Assembly: GCA_000442125.1 (NCBI GenBank)
Contig: KE546966.1
Coordinates: 148,969 to 212,968, forward strand
Direction: 5' to 3'
Length of the DNA: 64,000 nt
Source of the DNA: Opeltia flavorubescens
Lineage: Eukaryota; Ascomycota; Lecanoromycetes; Teloschistales; Teloschistaceae
The position numbers and the translations under genes are program-made. This document shows, piece by piece, positions 35,648-46,108 of the stretch; the first letter of the stretch is position 1; every line of letters begins with the position of its first letter. The notes beneath the pieces were generated by a model, which saw only the letters and a program-made list of their open reading frames with translations, had not been told where the DNA came from and searched no databases.

Positions 35648-37287
35648 TTTTGTTAGGATGATTGTAGTTTTTGAAGTGTGAATGGTATTTCGGTGGCTTG
35701 ATGATGGATTGAGATCGACGTTGAGGTGTGCTTTATATCTCCCCGCTTGCGGTGCTGAGAAGTTTGCTGATCGGTATGGATTGCTTGATTCGGTGTTGGT
35801 TGTTTGCGCTGGGGCTGATGAACTGGAGGGGGAGATATATGCTAGAAACATGTTCGGAGTTGGTGAGGCTACGTAGTTGGAGTTCGTAGGTGGGGTGTGC
35901 TGGACGTTGTTTTGCTGTGGATGGCAATCCGATTGCTTTCGGGGTAGATGTAGGCTCACCGGTAAAGAACGTAACTCTTTCAGTGTTTTGAAGAAAAGAA
36001 TGGTGGCACTGCGGAAAGAAACGAGTGTTGGTGGTGAGGAGGAAGATTGTCAGTGGAGGAGCTTGGTTATATGCGTTTGCTGTTCCACGACTGCCTCTCA
36101 TGAAACATTCCCGAGAAACGTAGCTAGGCAGGTGAATGTAGTCATCGTAATCCATTGTTAATAATGAAAGCAAGGGTAACTTGTTTCATACACACGTAAT
36201 AATGGCAATGAAACATTACACGACGGAGGTGAGGTGGTTCTGGAGAGGAAGCGCAGTGTTTCGTGTAATGATGCTTTGATGACATCACCAAGATGATAGA
36301 AGAAGTTTGAATGAAGACAGCGAAACATCGGCCTACAGCAGAGGGCAGTAGTTCTGTTTCATAGATGACTTTGGTCTTGGCTACACTTTTCTATCTGCTG
36401 CAGGGGCGTCTCCTAACACATGTGGCAATCATGTCCTTTGCAAGACTTTGGAGCACGTACTCAAATTCTGACGCCTTGAGATTGTGATAATGCAGTAGTA
36501 AATGATGAAGATACTCACCTGTGAAACTGATTCATATTGCTGACCAGGTGTTTGATTGGCGACCTGTATTGAAGCAGTAGGTGAATCTCTCATCATTCGA
36601 AATGATGCTGGAGAACACCGAGCAATAATCTTGCCACCGAGCTTACGCTGGAGGTGCTATGAAACAGAGGGTGTCCTGAGATCGATCAATTTATCAAACG
36701 ATTGCATTTCCTTGTAAGCTGAAAGAATACCGATCACGCGGAGAATTCGAGCAACGCATCATCTAAGAACAGCTTGGTCGGAAAGATGTCGCCAAAACTT
36801 CACCTGAAGACAGGGATTACCTAAGAAAAACAAATTTAACATTGGGCATCTTTGGTCTGGTTGCGCGTGAGAAGCAAACACAGCTCTTCAAATGTAGGCC
36901 GTCGATTTTTAAGCAGCAATCATGGAATTGGGCTTCCTTGATCAGTGCGGATGGCCAATCAAAAATCAACAAACAAATTGGGAAATTCAGTGTCACCGTC
37001 GAATGAGAAAATTGCAATACGTAAAATGTGGAAATGAACGTTTGAGACCATTTGGTAGCCAACCACGTAGATTTGCAAGCGCAAAATGAGGATGAACGGG
37101 ACTCATGGAAGTCAGCATCAGAATGCATCCGTGGCAATCGATACGACTTGCCAGGTCAATGCAAGTCTGACAGAGACAGCTCAACGCAACGTAGGTAAAT
37201 CTGGAGGTTGTTTATAAAGATGGACATCGCGGGTTGTTTTGGAAGTGGACATAGAATCTTTCAGGCCTCCAGTAAACAAGATCGAAA
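35648..37287. other. 1.6-kb divergent intergenic region
   Basis: Lies between the starts of the minus-strand proline-rich gene and the plus-strand SprT-like gene. A minus-strand frame at 35733..36173 has no motif and biased composition; I do not call it. Otherwise nothing recognised. Confidence 0.35.
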
Positions 37288-39491
37288 ATGAGGTACCCTC
37301 TGACTTCTGGGAGATGGGGCATGATGCCGCCTCCAACAAGGCGCACGAGGCCCTCTCACGAAAGCTTCTACCCCGTCCAGGTTAGGAATAGGACCCCTAC
37401 AATGATACCAGATAGATCCAGCTGGCTTGACGGAGAACGTAAACGAGGGCCCACCCAGCAAGATTTTGATACCCTACAAAGCACCACTGTTTCGCCGGTC
37501 GTTGGCAATCTCGATCTCTCTGTAGAAGAAGCGTATTCTTTGGCTGATCAAGCGCTCAAAGACCATCTCAGACGGGACATTGTATGCATACCAATCGTGC
37601 AAAACCCATTATCTGTCCAGTCAAAAAGAAAGTTGCCCTTTCAAGTCTTCAACGAATTGGACGGTGAATTTTTCCGTTCCGTGCTGAAAGGAAATGTGTC
37701 GCTTGGTTGGGCACCGCTTCCACCTGGTATTCTCTCACGGACAAGCCGTGCGAATCGCAGTGGAAACCCCCGCATAAGAATCGAGCTTTCGCCATACCTT
37801 ATAAACCATCCATATGCCCACCGAGCCGATATTTTTGCTGCATTGATACACCAGATGGTTCACGCATATTACCTCCAGTGCTGTGGCTACCGCGACCATG
37901 GGTATTCTGGAACTGGGCACGGTCTGGAGCATGAGCAGCCCTTCCAGGCTCTGCTCAAATTGGTCAGCGATCATTGCGTACCCCTTCGAGAAGCCCTTGC
38001 TACGCCACTCTGGACAATCGGCGGCAGACATAATCGAGGCCGTGGTGGATTCCATCCAACAGCAGGTGTCAGTTGCTGCTATGCTCATGAAGACCGCTAC
38101 AACAACAATGATATCAAGGATTGGTGTAACACTGCCATAGCAACTGTAGAGTCCTTGCACGACACGAAAAGGCCAAAGAAAGGCTGCACTTCGAAAGACA
38201 ATAAGTAAGTTGAACCTGCAAGTGGTGCTAGCCCGCCATCATTGTGAGTTTCGTTGACATAGCCAGAAGTTTTCCAGCCAATGTGTACTCCATCGACAGA
38301 GATGGTAAGGAGAGTGCGCCCAAAGCTCTGGAAGATTGTGAATATCCCCGTGAGGCCTACATATTCCTTTCTTTCAATGATCGCCCCTATGCGGTCGCTC
38401 GATGCTCGGTAACAGATCTTGGTGCTCTTACAGCCTCACCGCACTTCAAGGATAAGTCGTCGCTCAAGCTACCCCAAGGCACAAGCGAAGCAGATTTCCT
38501 AGCGTTCTACCTTTTCCTAAAACACAAAATATTACCTCCTATGTTCAAGGATCTGAATGTAGCATTGACCCTATCGGATTTTTCCAAGCAAGGACCACCC
38601 AAGATCAACCCATACGATCCCAATGCGGCTGCTCCACTTGTAACGCTTGTTTCGGCGTTCCAGCTGGGGAGAAAACTTCGTTATAGACCATTCTGCGATT
38701 TTATTTTGAAGGGGCTTCAGTCTTTGTCTGCCACAGCTGAAAATCCAGTCATGGTCCTAGCGAAGATCTACGGNGGCCAAAAGATCCAGGACGAGTCGAC
38801 GGCTCCTGCTGCTACAGAGTCGCCAGACCCCCAGCTCAGAGATTGGGCTAGGACCTGGCTTGCTGTCAGATTTCCATCTTCTGACACAGGGCAATACGAG
38901 TGGTGTTACGGCACCAATCTTGGCGTCTTGAGGTATCATCCTGATTGGATCGAGAAGTATGAGAAGCTTCGAGCATCAAGCTCACCGCTGAAAGATGACG
39001 ATGAAACGGCCGAACAGCATGTCGTGCCGGATAATAGAGACATATGGCGCGCGACAATGCCAGCACCTGCACAGCATCCTATGACGTCGGCTGAATACCA
39101 ACAGTATCTGTGGCTGCAGAAAAAGCTCGAGGTTGAGCCCATCATGTTACCCGATGATAATATACCAGGGCTGCGTGATGGTCCGTCGCTGTACTACCCT
39201 AGCAAGAGTAATGATGACAATGGTCTTGCTGCTCGGGTGAATGGTCTTCATTTACGAGACTGCCCCCAGAATCCGGCTAACAGAACTCCGCCACCCTTGA
39301 ATACTCCTTCGTACTCTCAACAATTAGGACAACGTAACGACTGGTTACGATGGAAGCGAGAGAAAGCGATCAGAGAAGGCCTAGGTTCCCACCAATCGGA
39401 GATGCCATCCAATATTGTCTACCCCCAAGATCCACAAGGATATCCAGATTACAGATTCCCATTAGGAGGCAATCCAGGTTCGGGTAGGTAA
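37288..39491 (+). CDS. SprT-like domain protein with long C-terminal extension; active-site Glu replaced by Gln
   Basis: Two exons: 37288..38204 and 38267..39491, joined across a 62-nt intron (donor GTAAGT, TTGAC branch, acceptor CCAG); 713 aa. Residues about 120-225 form a SprT-like (zincin) domain: FNELDGEFFR, RIRIELSPYL, ALIHQMVHAYYLQCCG and GTGHGLEHEQPF. The zinc-protease signature HExxH reads HQMVH (H188-H192), with the general-base Glu changed to Gln, so peptidase activity is doubtful although zinc binding could persist. The C-terminal half, which could be mistaken for a separate gene, starts YSIDRDGKE and has a globular region (FLSFNDRPYAVARCSVTDLGAL) followed by a low-complexity Pro/Asn/Gln tail. 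No second domain recognised. N at 38774. Confidence 0.75.
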
Positions 39492-40795
39492 ACGATTACT
39501 TCCGATGACTGCCGAATAGCGTAGGATTCGAATAGCTGCATGCGAGTGTCGGGATTATAGATTGCCGGGGGTTTATCCATGTTTGCGCTATGTGTTCCTT
39601 GCTTTGAAATCTATATGACTTAGTGGAGATACCTCCTTGACTACCGCTTTTGATTTTGCCATCGGGATTTGCCATGTGGAAACGAAGGCGTATGCACACT
39701 CGATTGCGTTCGCTGTTGTGTCAGGATCTTTGTGTGTAGTCCTCATTCAAGACTGTCGCTGAATGTATGTAGATTCTTGACTAGCTTAGATTGTGACGAG
39801 AGAAGACCGTAACCGAGACATACAAGTGTTTGAAATAAGCCTTCTGTGGTTAGCTCAAGGTGCGGTCTGTGTTTCTGTGTTGTTGCATTCATGATTGTTC
39901 TTACCCGAGAGATGTTCTGGCCGAACATATGCCGCAGCACTAAGCTTTGTTTGGCTATTAATACGAGCAAATATCCAAAGGTCAGATGAAACCGATACAT
40001 CGACTTCAGGAGGGGCCCGGATATTTTCGGCCAAGCTTGCCTTATCGGCTCCTAATGACATCATATTGCATATCACTTGCATGAGCAAGGTTTATGACCT
40101 ACTCCCTACTCCATAGATAGAATACACTTCGTACTTTAGTGTACTTTAGTCCATAAACTAGATTTGAAGACTTAATGAATGCTCAATAGACCTATCCTAC
40201 AATAATAACCTCAATTCTTTATTTTCTTCTACAGGATATCACTATCCACTCAGCACTGTCTGTCGCTTCAAGCATGAGGCTTTTAGACACGTCATCAAGT
40301 CCCGTGTCCCATTTCCCACTAAAAAAGCAACAAAAGTCCTTGGTATCTCTTAACCCACGTCTAGGCCATACCATAGCGGCTGGTCGCTCGCGGGGAACGG
40401 CATCCTTTGGCTGGCTTAATGCACGACTGTTGTTATCTTGATGCACTTACCCACATAGATCCGTGCACCCCATGTCCCGCTTTAGCTATCGGGGCGTCCA
40501 TCTCTCCGTGCCATTGGAAAGATCTCAGCCCTGCTCTTCCTTTATCGAGCGACATGCAGCTCGAGGGATTAAGCCTCGCAAGCTAAGCAACATTCGGGTC
40601 GTGTTCCTGGGTTCCTAGTTTGCTCGTAGCCGGTTGTGCCTTCTGTTTGATAGACGAAGTTGCGATTTTACTTATTTTACCATCTTTTGTCTGCGCATGT
40701 TCTGTATCACTGAATGCTGACGGAGTCTACAATATCAGAAGTGAACCATATCCACACGACGGCAAAGACCGCTCCAGTTGAGGCTGGAGTTCGGG
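39492..40795. other. Intergenic region
   Basis: 1.3 kb between two plus-strand genes. Contains a short direct repeat GTACTTTAGT at about 40132-40151 and AT-rich DNA; no gene found. Confidence 0.35.
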
Positions 40796-42574
40796 ATGGA
40801 TGTCGATGTCTTCATTTGTGGCACAGGGCCAGTGGGCTTGATACTGGCTTATCAACTGAAACGAATGGGCATCTCTGTACATCTCGCAGAAAAAACTCCA
40901 GAATCAGATCAAGTCTACTATGGCCGGGCAGGCGCCATCAGTCCTCGCACAATGGAGCTGCTCGATCAACTCGGCTTGGCAGATCTATTGATGCAGCAAG
41001 GCTTTGTTTGCAAATCCACTGCTACCTTCAAAGACGGGCAGAGAGTTTCTGACGGTGGTTGGGATTTCGTCCGGAGTATCAAAGATACAGCTTTCGATTT
41101 CATTCTACACCTACGACAAACGCACACTGAACGCATTTTCCGCGAAGCCCTCGAGAGCGTCGGACAACACATCCACGAAGGTAGTCAATTGGTTGATTTT
41201 TCGATAACCGACTCTCGACATGATCACCATTCACGCTATACCGTCATCCTAGAGAATTCCAACGGCAGTACTACCTTGGTCAATGCGAGGTACATCATAG
41301 GAGCCGATGGCGCAAGCTCCACCGTAAGAAAGCTAGCGGGTATTAAATTCCTCGGCGATAGCACACCGCTTGATTGGGTGCGAATGGATGCTGTTGTTGA
41401 AACCACCATGCCTGATTCTCGCGTGGGTCCAGTCTCTATCATAAGCTCGAGCCATGGGAATGTGCTTTGGGCACCATTGGATCATGGACGGACTCGGATT
41501 GGCTTTCAATGTACGCCAAGAATGCGCCAGCGACACGATTCGAATATCGGGCTGGCCGAGATCAAGTTCGAGGCTATCCAAGCTTTGAAGCCATTTCATC
41601 TCAGAATCAAAAGTGTGGATTGGTGGACCATCTACAAAGTCGGTCACTGTCTCGCGGAGCACTACTTTGTTTCCCCAGCGACCAACCCGCGCTCCGGTGC
41701 TTCACATGATGCCCTTGCTTCAACTAGTAAGATGAGTGGAATCTTCATCGCCGGCGATGCTGCTCACACTCATTCATCTGGCACTGCTCAAGGTATGAAC
41801 GTCGGGATCCAAGATGCCGCAAACATGGCTTGGAAGCTGGCTGGAGTCATCAAAGGCTGGTTTGACCCCAAGATCCTCGTCACATACGAGTCAGAGAGAC
41901 GACCGGTAGCAGCAAAAGTTATCGAACTCGACAAATCAATCGCAAGTGTCATGTCTAACGAGGTACCCAAAGGCTATGCCGGAGATCAGAGAGATCCAAG
42001 CAAAATCTTTCACGAGCTCTTGAATGAGAACGCACAGCTGACTGTCGGCCTCGACGTCTCTAACGAAGTGGATGGTATCCTAAACCGAAGTCTCTTCTCA
42101 AGCTGCAATATTATGCCTGGTCAACGAGCCCCCGACGTGTCACTCCGCAAGCCAGGCACTTTCGACCCAATCAGATTATACACAATTCTAAAAAACACCG
42201 GCAGATTCTGGATCACTACCTGGGACGTTACATGGGTGCAATCGGCTGCTTCAAAACATGCAGCAATTTTGGAACGCCATGTACATTGTCTGACCGAGTT
42301 TGAGAGAAGATGGGGCTACTTATCGAACTATGCTACAATCATATCTGAGCAGGCGCTGTCTGTAAGCGATGCTCTGGTAGGCTTCGAGCTTCCTGGCAAC
42401 GCCTACTTTGATGATGAGAAAGGGTCGGCCTTTGAGAGGTATGGAATCGATCACCGAGTTGGAAGTGTGGTAGTCATCCGACCCGATGGGGTTGTTGGCT
42501 TTGTGTGTCCTTTGGACCGTTGTCATGAGCTTGAACGGTACTTTGGTGCGTTTGCTTATCCATCGAAGAGATAA
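40796..42574 (+). CDS. FAD-dependent aromatic monooxygenase (PheA/TfdB-type, phenol hydroxylase-like)
   Basis: A single exon, 592 aa from the ATG at 40796. It hydroxylates aromatic rings using FAD, NAD(P)H and O2. Motifs: the dinucleotide-binding CGTGPVGL close to the N-terminus, RAGAISPRTMELL, the DG motif in IIGADGASSTVRK, and the GD motif in FIAGDAAHTHSSGTAQGMN followed by IQDAANMAWKLAG. The C-terminal 170 residues match the thioredoxin-like dimerisation part of phenol hydroxylases (PGQRAPDVSLRKPG, VGSVVVIRPDGVVGFV). Length fits the family. The nearest ring substrate cannot be inferred, and no biosynthetic cluster surrounds it. Confidence 0.9.
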   Translation: MDVDVFICGTGPVGLILAYQLKRMGISVHLAEKTPESDQVYYGRAGAISPRTMELLDQLGLADLLMQQGFVCKSTATFKDGQRVSDGGWDFVRSIKDTAFDFILHLRQTHTERIFREALESVGQHIHEGSQLVDFSITDSRHDHHSRYTVILENSNGSTTLVNARYIIGADGASSTVRKLAGIKFLGDSTPLDWVRMDAVVETTMPDSRVGPVSIISSSHGNVLWAPLDHGRTRIGFQCTPRMRQRHDSNIGLAEIKFEAIQALKPFHLRIKSVDWWTIYKVGHCLAEHYFVSPATNPRSGASHDALASTSKMSGIFIAGDAAHTHSSGTAQGMNVGIQDAANMAWKLAGVIKGWFDPKILVTYESERRPVAAKVIELDKSIASVMSNEVPKGYAGDQRDPSKIFHELLNENAQLTVGLDVSNEVDGILNRSLFSSCNIMPGQRAPDVSLRKPGTFDPIRLYTILKNTGRFWITTWDVTWVQSAASKHAAILERHVHCLTEFERRWGYLSNYATIISEQALSVSDALVGFELPGNAYFDDEKGSAFERYGIDHRVGSVVVIRPDGVVGFVCPLDRCHELERYFGAFAYPSKR

Positions 42575-42952
42575 GTACGAAAGTTTGTGTCCATCAACAA
42601 TCGACCTTTCTGATATACACNGGGAGTTCATGGTAATATGAGAGTATGGAATTGACATCGGCCGAAGGGAAAAGTAAGGAAATTGAACTCATGGTCAACA
42701 CTGCGCTCGAAGCCAATTATGCAGCGACTCTCGGGCCCTCATATGAGATTATGGGCTGGATGAAGATACCAATAGAAACGAGTAATAGATTCAAGGGAGG
42801 ATCTACGAATATTGGAACCTGACGGACATCTTCGTTGCTTGGACGACCTCACTGATGGACTACTCGCATACATACATGCATACACATCTCGCCCATGGAA
42901 AAAAAAGACTAAACAAGTGTAACGATGCAAATCCCTGAGCTGCTTCTCAGAC
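42575..42952. other. Convergent intergenic region
   Basis: Between the monooxygenase stop and the end of the next minus-strand gene. N at about 42621. No gene seen. Confidence 0.4.
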
Positions 42953-43593
42953 CTAATCCTCGGCTTCTAAAGCCTTAAGCAGGATATCGAGTAGCTGCGG
43001 CGCGGATTCTAATTCCTTTCTCAACGGATTGGACTGTTTGGACCTGAAAGCCTTTGCTTTGCGCAAAGCCTCTTCAACAGCCATCGTCAGTTTCTCGTCC
43101 GGTGTGTTCACAACGTATTGAAAATATATCTTCAATGTCTCTCCCCATTGCGCAGGGTTTGATTTGTTCATGAGTATCCAATTTACCCGATGGAGCAGCT
43201 GTTGGAGCATCTTATCTTGCAACACAGAGCTGTCCTTGTGGTAGATGTAAGCAGTCAAGAGCTTGTCAGCAGCCTTGGGCTGATGGTCATGTCCGTCCTT
43301 GTCTTTGAAGCAGTCGTTCAATTCTTTGTAGGGGAGAGTGTTCCATGAACGAGGGAGCCCAAAAAAATCTAAAGGCTCCATACTTTTCATATCTGTCTCC
43401 AGATGTTTCAGTCATGCATTCTTACGCAGACCGAGTTCCAGGAGAGAATTATACCTTGTGTTCAAAGGCTTGGATCGCTCGAAAATTTTGTTTGGATGGT
43501 GGGATCAAGTGTTCGTCGTCTGGTGGAATTTTCAAGGACAATGCTGCTGTGCGAAGGATGGGAAGCTTGGACTTCAGTGTCAGTGGGATGGGA
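42953..43593 (-). CDS. Hypothetical small helical protein, 5' end unresolved
   Basis: The terminal exon, 43396..42953, can be read from an ATG at 43390 as a 145-aa protein: Lys/Glu-rich, mostly helical, with DKMLQQLLHRVNW, VVNTPDEKLTMAVEEAL and LLDILLKALE. An upstream exon 43593..43455 looks coding (TLKSKLPILRTAALSLKIP, then PSKQNFRAIQAFEHK) and joins in frame through a 58-nt GT-AG intron, which suggests the real protein is longer. I could not find its first exon; a TATATAG acceptor at 43594 implies one. No family recognised. It is convergent with the monooxygenase. Confidence 0.4.
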
Positions 43594-44412
43594 CTATATA
43601 TATCATTGACATATCCACAGATGAAATGAACGACTCAAATTTCGCCGGCCCGACATGAAATACATGTTTGCTAAGCTACTGTTTGCAAAACCTTCAGTTG
43701 TCACTCCGCTCACACATGTCTGATGCATACTCTGAACGTATCCACCATTCTTATTCCCAGCCACGAGCCATGCCAGCAGATTCATCAGCCAATATACTAA
43801 CCGCTCAAACCATCGTTCCCATCTCATCTAAAGAGAATCAACGCAGCTATCAGCACCACGCAAGAATCCGTCCCGACAATCTTATTCCAACATCTCATCA
43901 CTTTTGTATCATCTATTTCTTATCACATCGGGCGTCGTTCACTTAATCGGTAAGGATGGAAGTAATGCAGAAATTTTGTTTCTGGATGTGGAGATGTTTG
44001 ATGTCATTTTTGAGACCAGGTACCAACATTATTTTGATATTCGGATACTTCCACGACCAATAGTTTCAATGTCAAAAATTCGCTACATGTTCGTTAGGTG
44101 GCGACGAGCAAGCATGGCCGCAGAGTCGTGCTGGCTTTGGAATTTGAATATTTTGATGTGTGATATTTCGGCAACTTTTTTCATCCGATTCGACGTCATG
44201 ATGAGTGATTGTTCCAGCACGAATAGACAACTCACGGGCTACGTGTATATGATACGTACATCGATTGCCCTTTGTTGGCTGCATAAGCTTTGTTTCTTTC
44301 CTTTGACGGTCAAAATATTGCATAGTATGTTCCCATACATACGGATAACAAATATCCTGTCAGCTCTCTATTCCTGGATATTTTGCATCCCCCTTTCAAA
44401 TCCATCGCCACA
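43594..44412. other. Intergenic region
   Basis: Upstream of the plus-strand SRR1-like gene. It probably also contains the unresolved first exon of the minus-strand gene. AT-rich, nothing else recognised. Confidence 0.35.
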
Positions 44413-45409
44413 ATGACAGTATATCAGAATCCAGACACCAAGCCAAGACTAGAAGTAGACAACAACGGCGTAGCCAAAATCTACAAAAACGGAATCAAGA
44501 TACATGAATCCTCCGTTCCAACTAGAGACGAACTTCTCGGACGACATCCTTATAAGGAGGCCGATTCTATAGAGTATGTCCATTTGGGTCTCATCATCAT
44601 CATTTTGTACTTGGGGAATTTTGATATAAATTTGTGTTCTTAGATACTACCCAGAAATCAACCACTTCCACCCCTTCCACCCATCCCATACCCAACTTCA
44701 TCTCGGAGAATACTCCCTCAAAGTTTCCTGGAGCGGCTACATCAACCTTACTCTCCAACAACTACAAACCGAATTTAACCCCATCCAGACCGAATGGACC
44801 AACAGCCTCTCCTGCGCATCCCTAAAAGCACATATATCCATCCTAATCCAAGAATCAAAAGTCAACAACGTAATCGCCTTCGGACTAGGAAGTCTCCTAA
44901 ACGCTCAACATCACCTCCGACGTCGCTCGCTTATGCAAACAGCCGCATTGTTAACAATCATATCATGTATCCAGCATGCAGCATCGACGACCCGCTTGGA
45001 GAAGAGTAGGATACGGTGTCTAGCCCAAGACCCCCTCTACACCTCCCTCGACAAGGAGTTCTTGCGGAGTCAAGATGTGGAAGTCGTTGATGACCCCGAG
45101 GGGTTCTTGGCGATGAATACAAGGACGCTTGTTCTAGCAATTAATACCTACCCCTTCATTCCCCTCCTAATCAGCCAAGCACCCTCATGGCCAGCCGCCC
45201 TCATAACCAACGATCTAGACACGATGTTCAAATTCGGTTTGGGGAGTATGAATGGGGAGGAGGGCCAGCGGATTAGGGATATGTTTCGAGGATGTAGGGA
45301 GGTGGCATTTCCACCGCCGCCGGAGGGGATGGATCCGTGGACGAGGAATGGGAGGATTGTGATGTATTGGCGTGTGAGGGAGGAGGATGGTGGAGAGGGC
45401 ACGAAATAA
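44413..45409 (+). CDS. SRR1-like domain protein (paralogue B)
   Basis: Two exons: 44413..44573 and 44644..45409; 308 aa. Same layout as the copy at 33136-34272: N-terminal KPRLEVDNNGVAKIYKNG, then the SRR1 core with VIAFGLGSL, MQTAALLTII, CLAQDPLYTSLDKEFL, EVVDDPEGFLA and WPAALITNDLD, and the C-terminal block RIRDMFRGC...WTRNGRIVMYWRV. The first intron sits at the same codon context (phase 2) as in the paralogue; the paralogue's second intron is absent. No polyglutamine run. The two genes are inverted relative to each other 11 kb apart, with unrelated genes between, so the duplication is not a fresh tandem one. Biochemical role unknown. Confidence 0.84.
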
Positions 45410-46108
45410 GTTAGTGAGGGTAGAGGAGAGGCGATGCGAGGAGGGAGGTTGGAGAGTTGGATGTGAAACGGGGAGGGCTGTAGCTAAGGTATGATACATG
45501 ACCAGAATTCTTGCGATGGACCCGGTCATATGAGCGTTAGCTTCTCTCAGCAACGATTTCTATGGCCTCGAGAAAAACTCGGGAAAATGCTGGCGAATGC
45601 CGAGGATGCCTGAGGTCATGCATTGTCCATTTGCGAGAAGGATATATAGTGACGAAACAGATAGCAAAGGGGTGTTTCAGTTAATGTATAGACTACAATT
45701 AAGACGTCGAGACCCCTTTCCTGTGAAGCAAAAGAAGCGTGCGAAATACAGCCTCGAGTCTTCGTACTCCTCGTGCAATACTCCATGAGAAAGAGGAAGA
45801 AAAAGGTAATAGACTAGCCGACATAGAAATAACATCGATATGATGCAAATAAAAAGCTCAGAGATGCCCATATTAATTGTTCCCTAGTAAGCTAGTGGTA
45901 TCGTGTACTTTCAATTAACAACATCAAGGATCTAGCTAAAGCGATATGTACCAACCCCTGCCAACAGCAGTGTTCAAATATGCCTCCCATTCATCACCAA
46001 TACACCTCATTCCCCCAAACAACGGGGATACCAGTGACAAGATAAGAAAAGAAAACCTCAAACCTTATGTACGTATATATCAAATCCCCAACCGAGGCAA
46101 GCTCATCT
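45410..46108. other. Convergent intergenic region
   Basis: Between the SRR1-like gene and the antiporter gene, stop to stop. No gene seen. Confidence 0.4.

Noticed and set aside
35733-36173. Minus-strand frame of 146 codons upstream of the proline-rich gene
   Set aside because: Sequence looks random, overlaps the likely promoter, and has no homologous feel or clean start context.
38205-38266. Two separate genes at 37288..38208 and 38244..39491
   Set aside because: The second frame has no ATG near its start, and a GTAAGT...CCAG intron joins the two frames exactly.
40540-40640. Stretch with AAGCTAAGCAACATTCGGGT resembling part of a 5S rRNA
   Set aside because: The rest of the 5S structure and sequence does not follow, and ascomycete 5S genes differ; chance match or very old relic at best.
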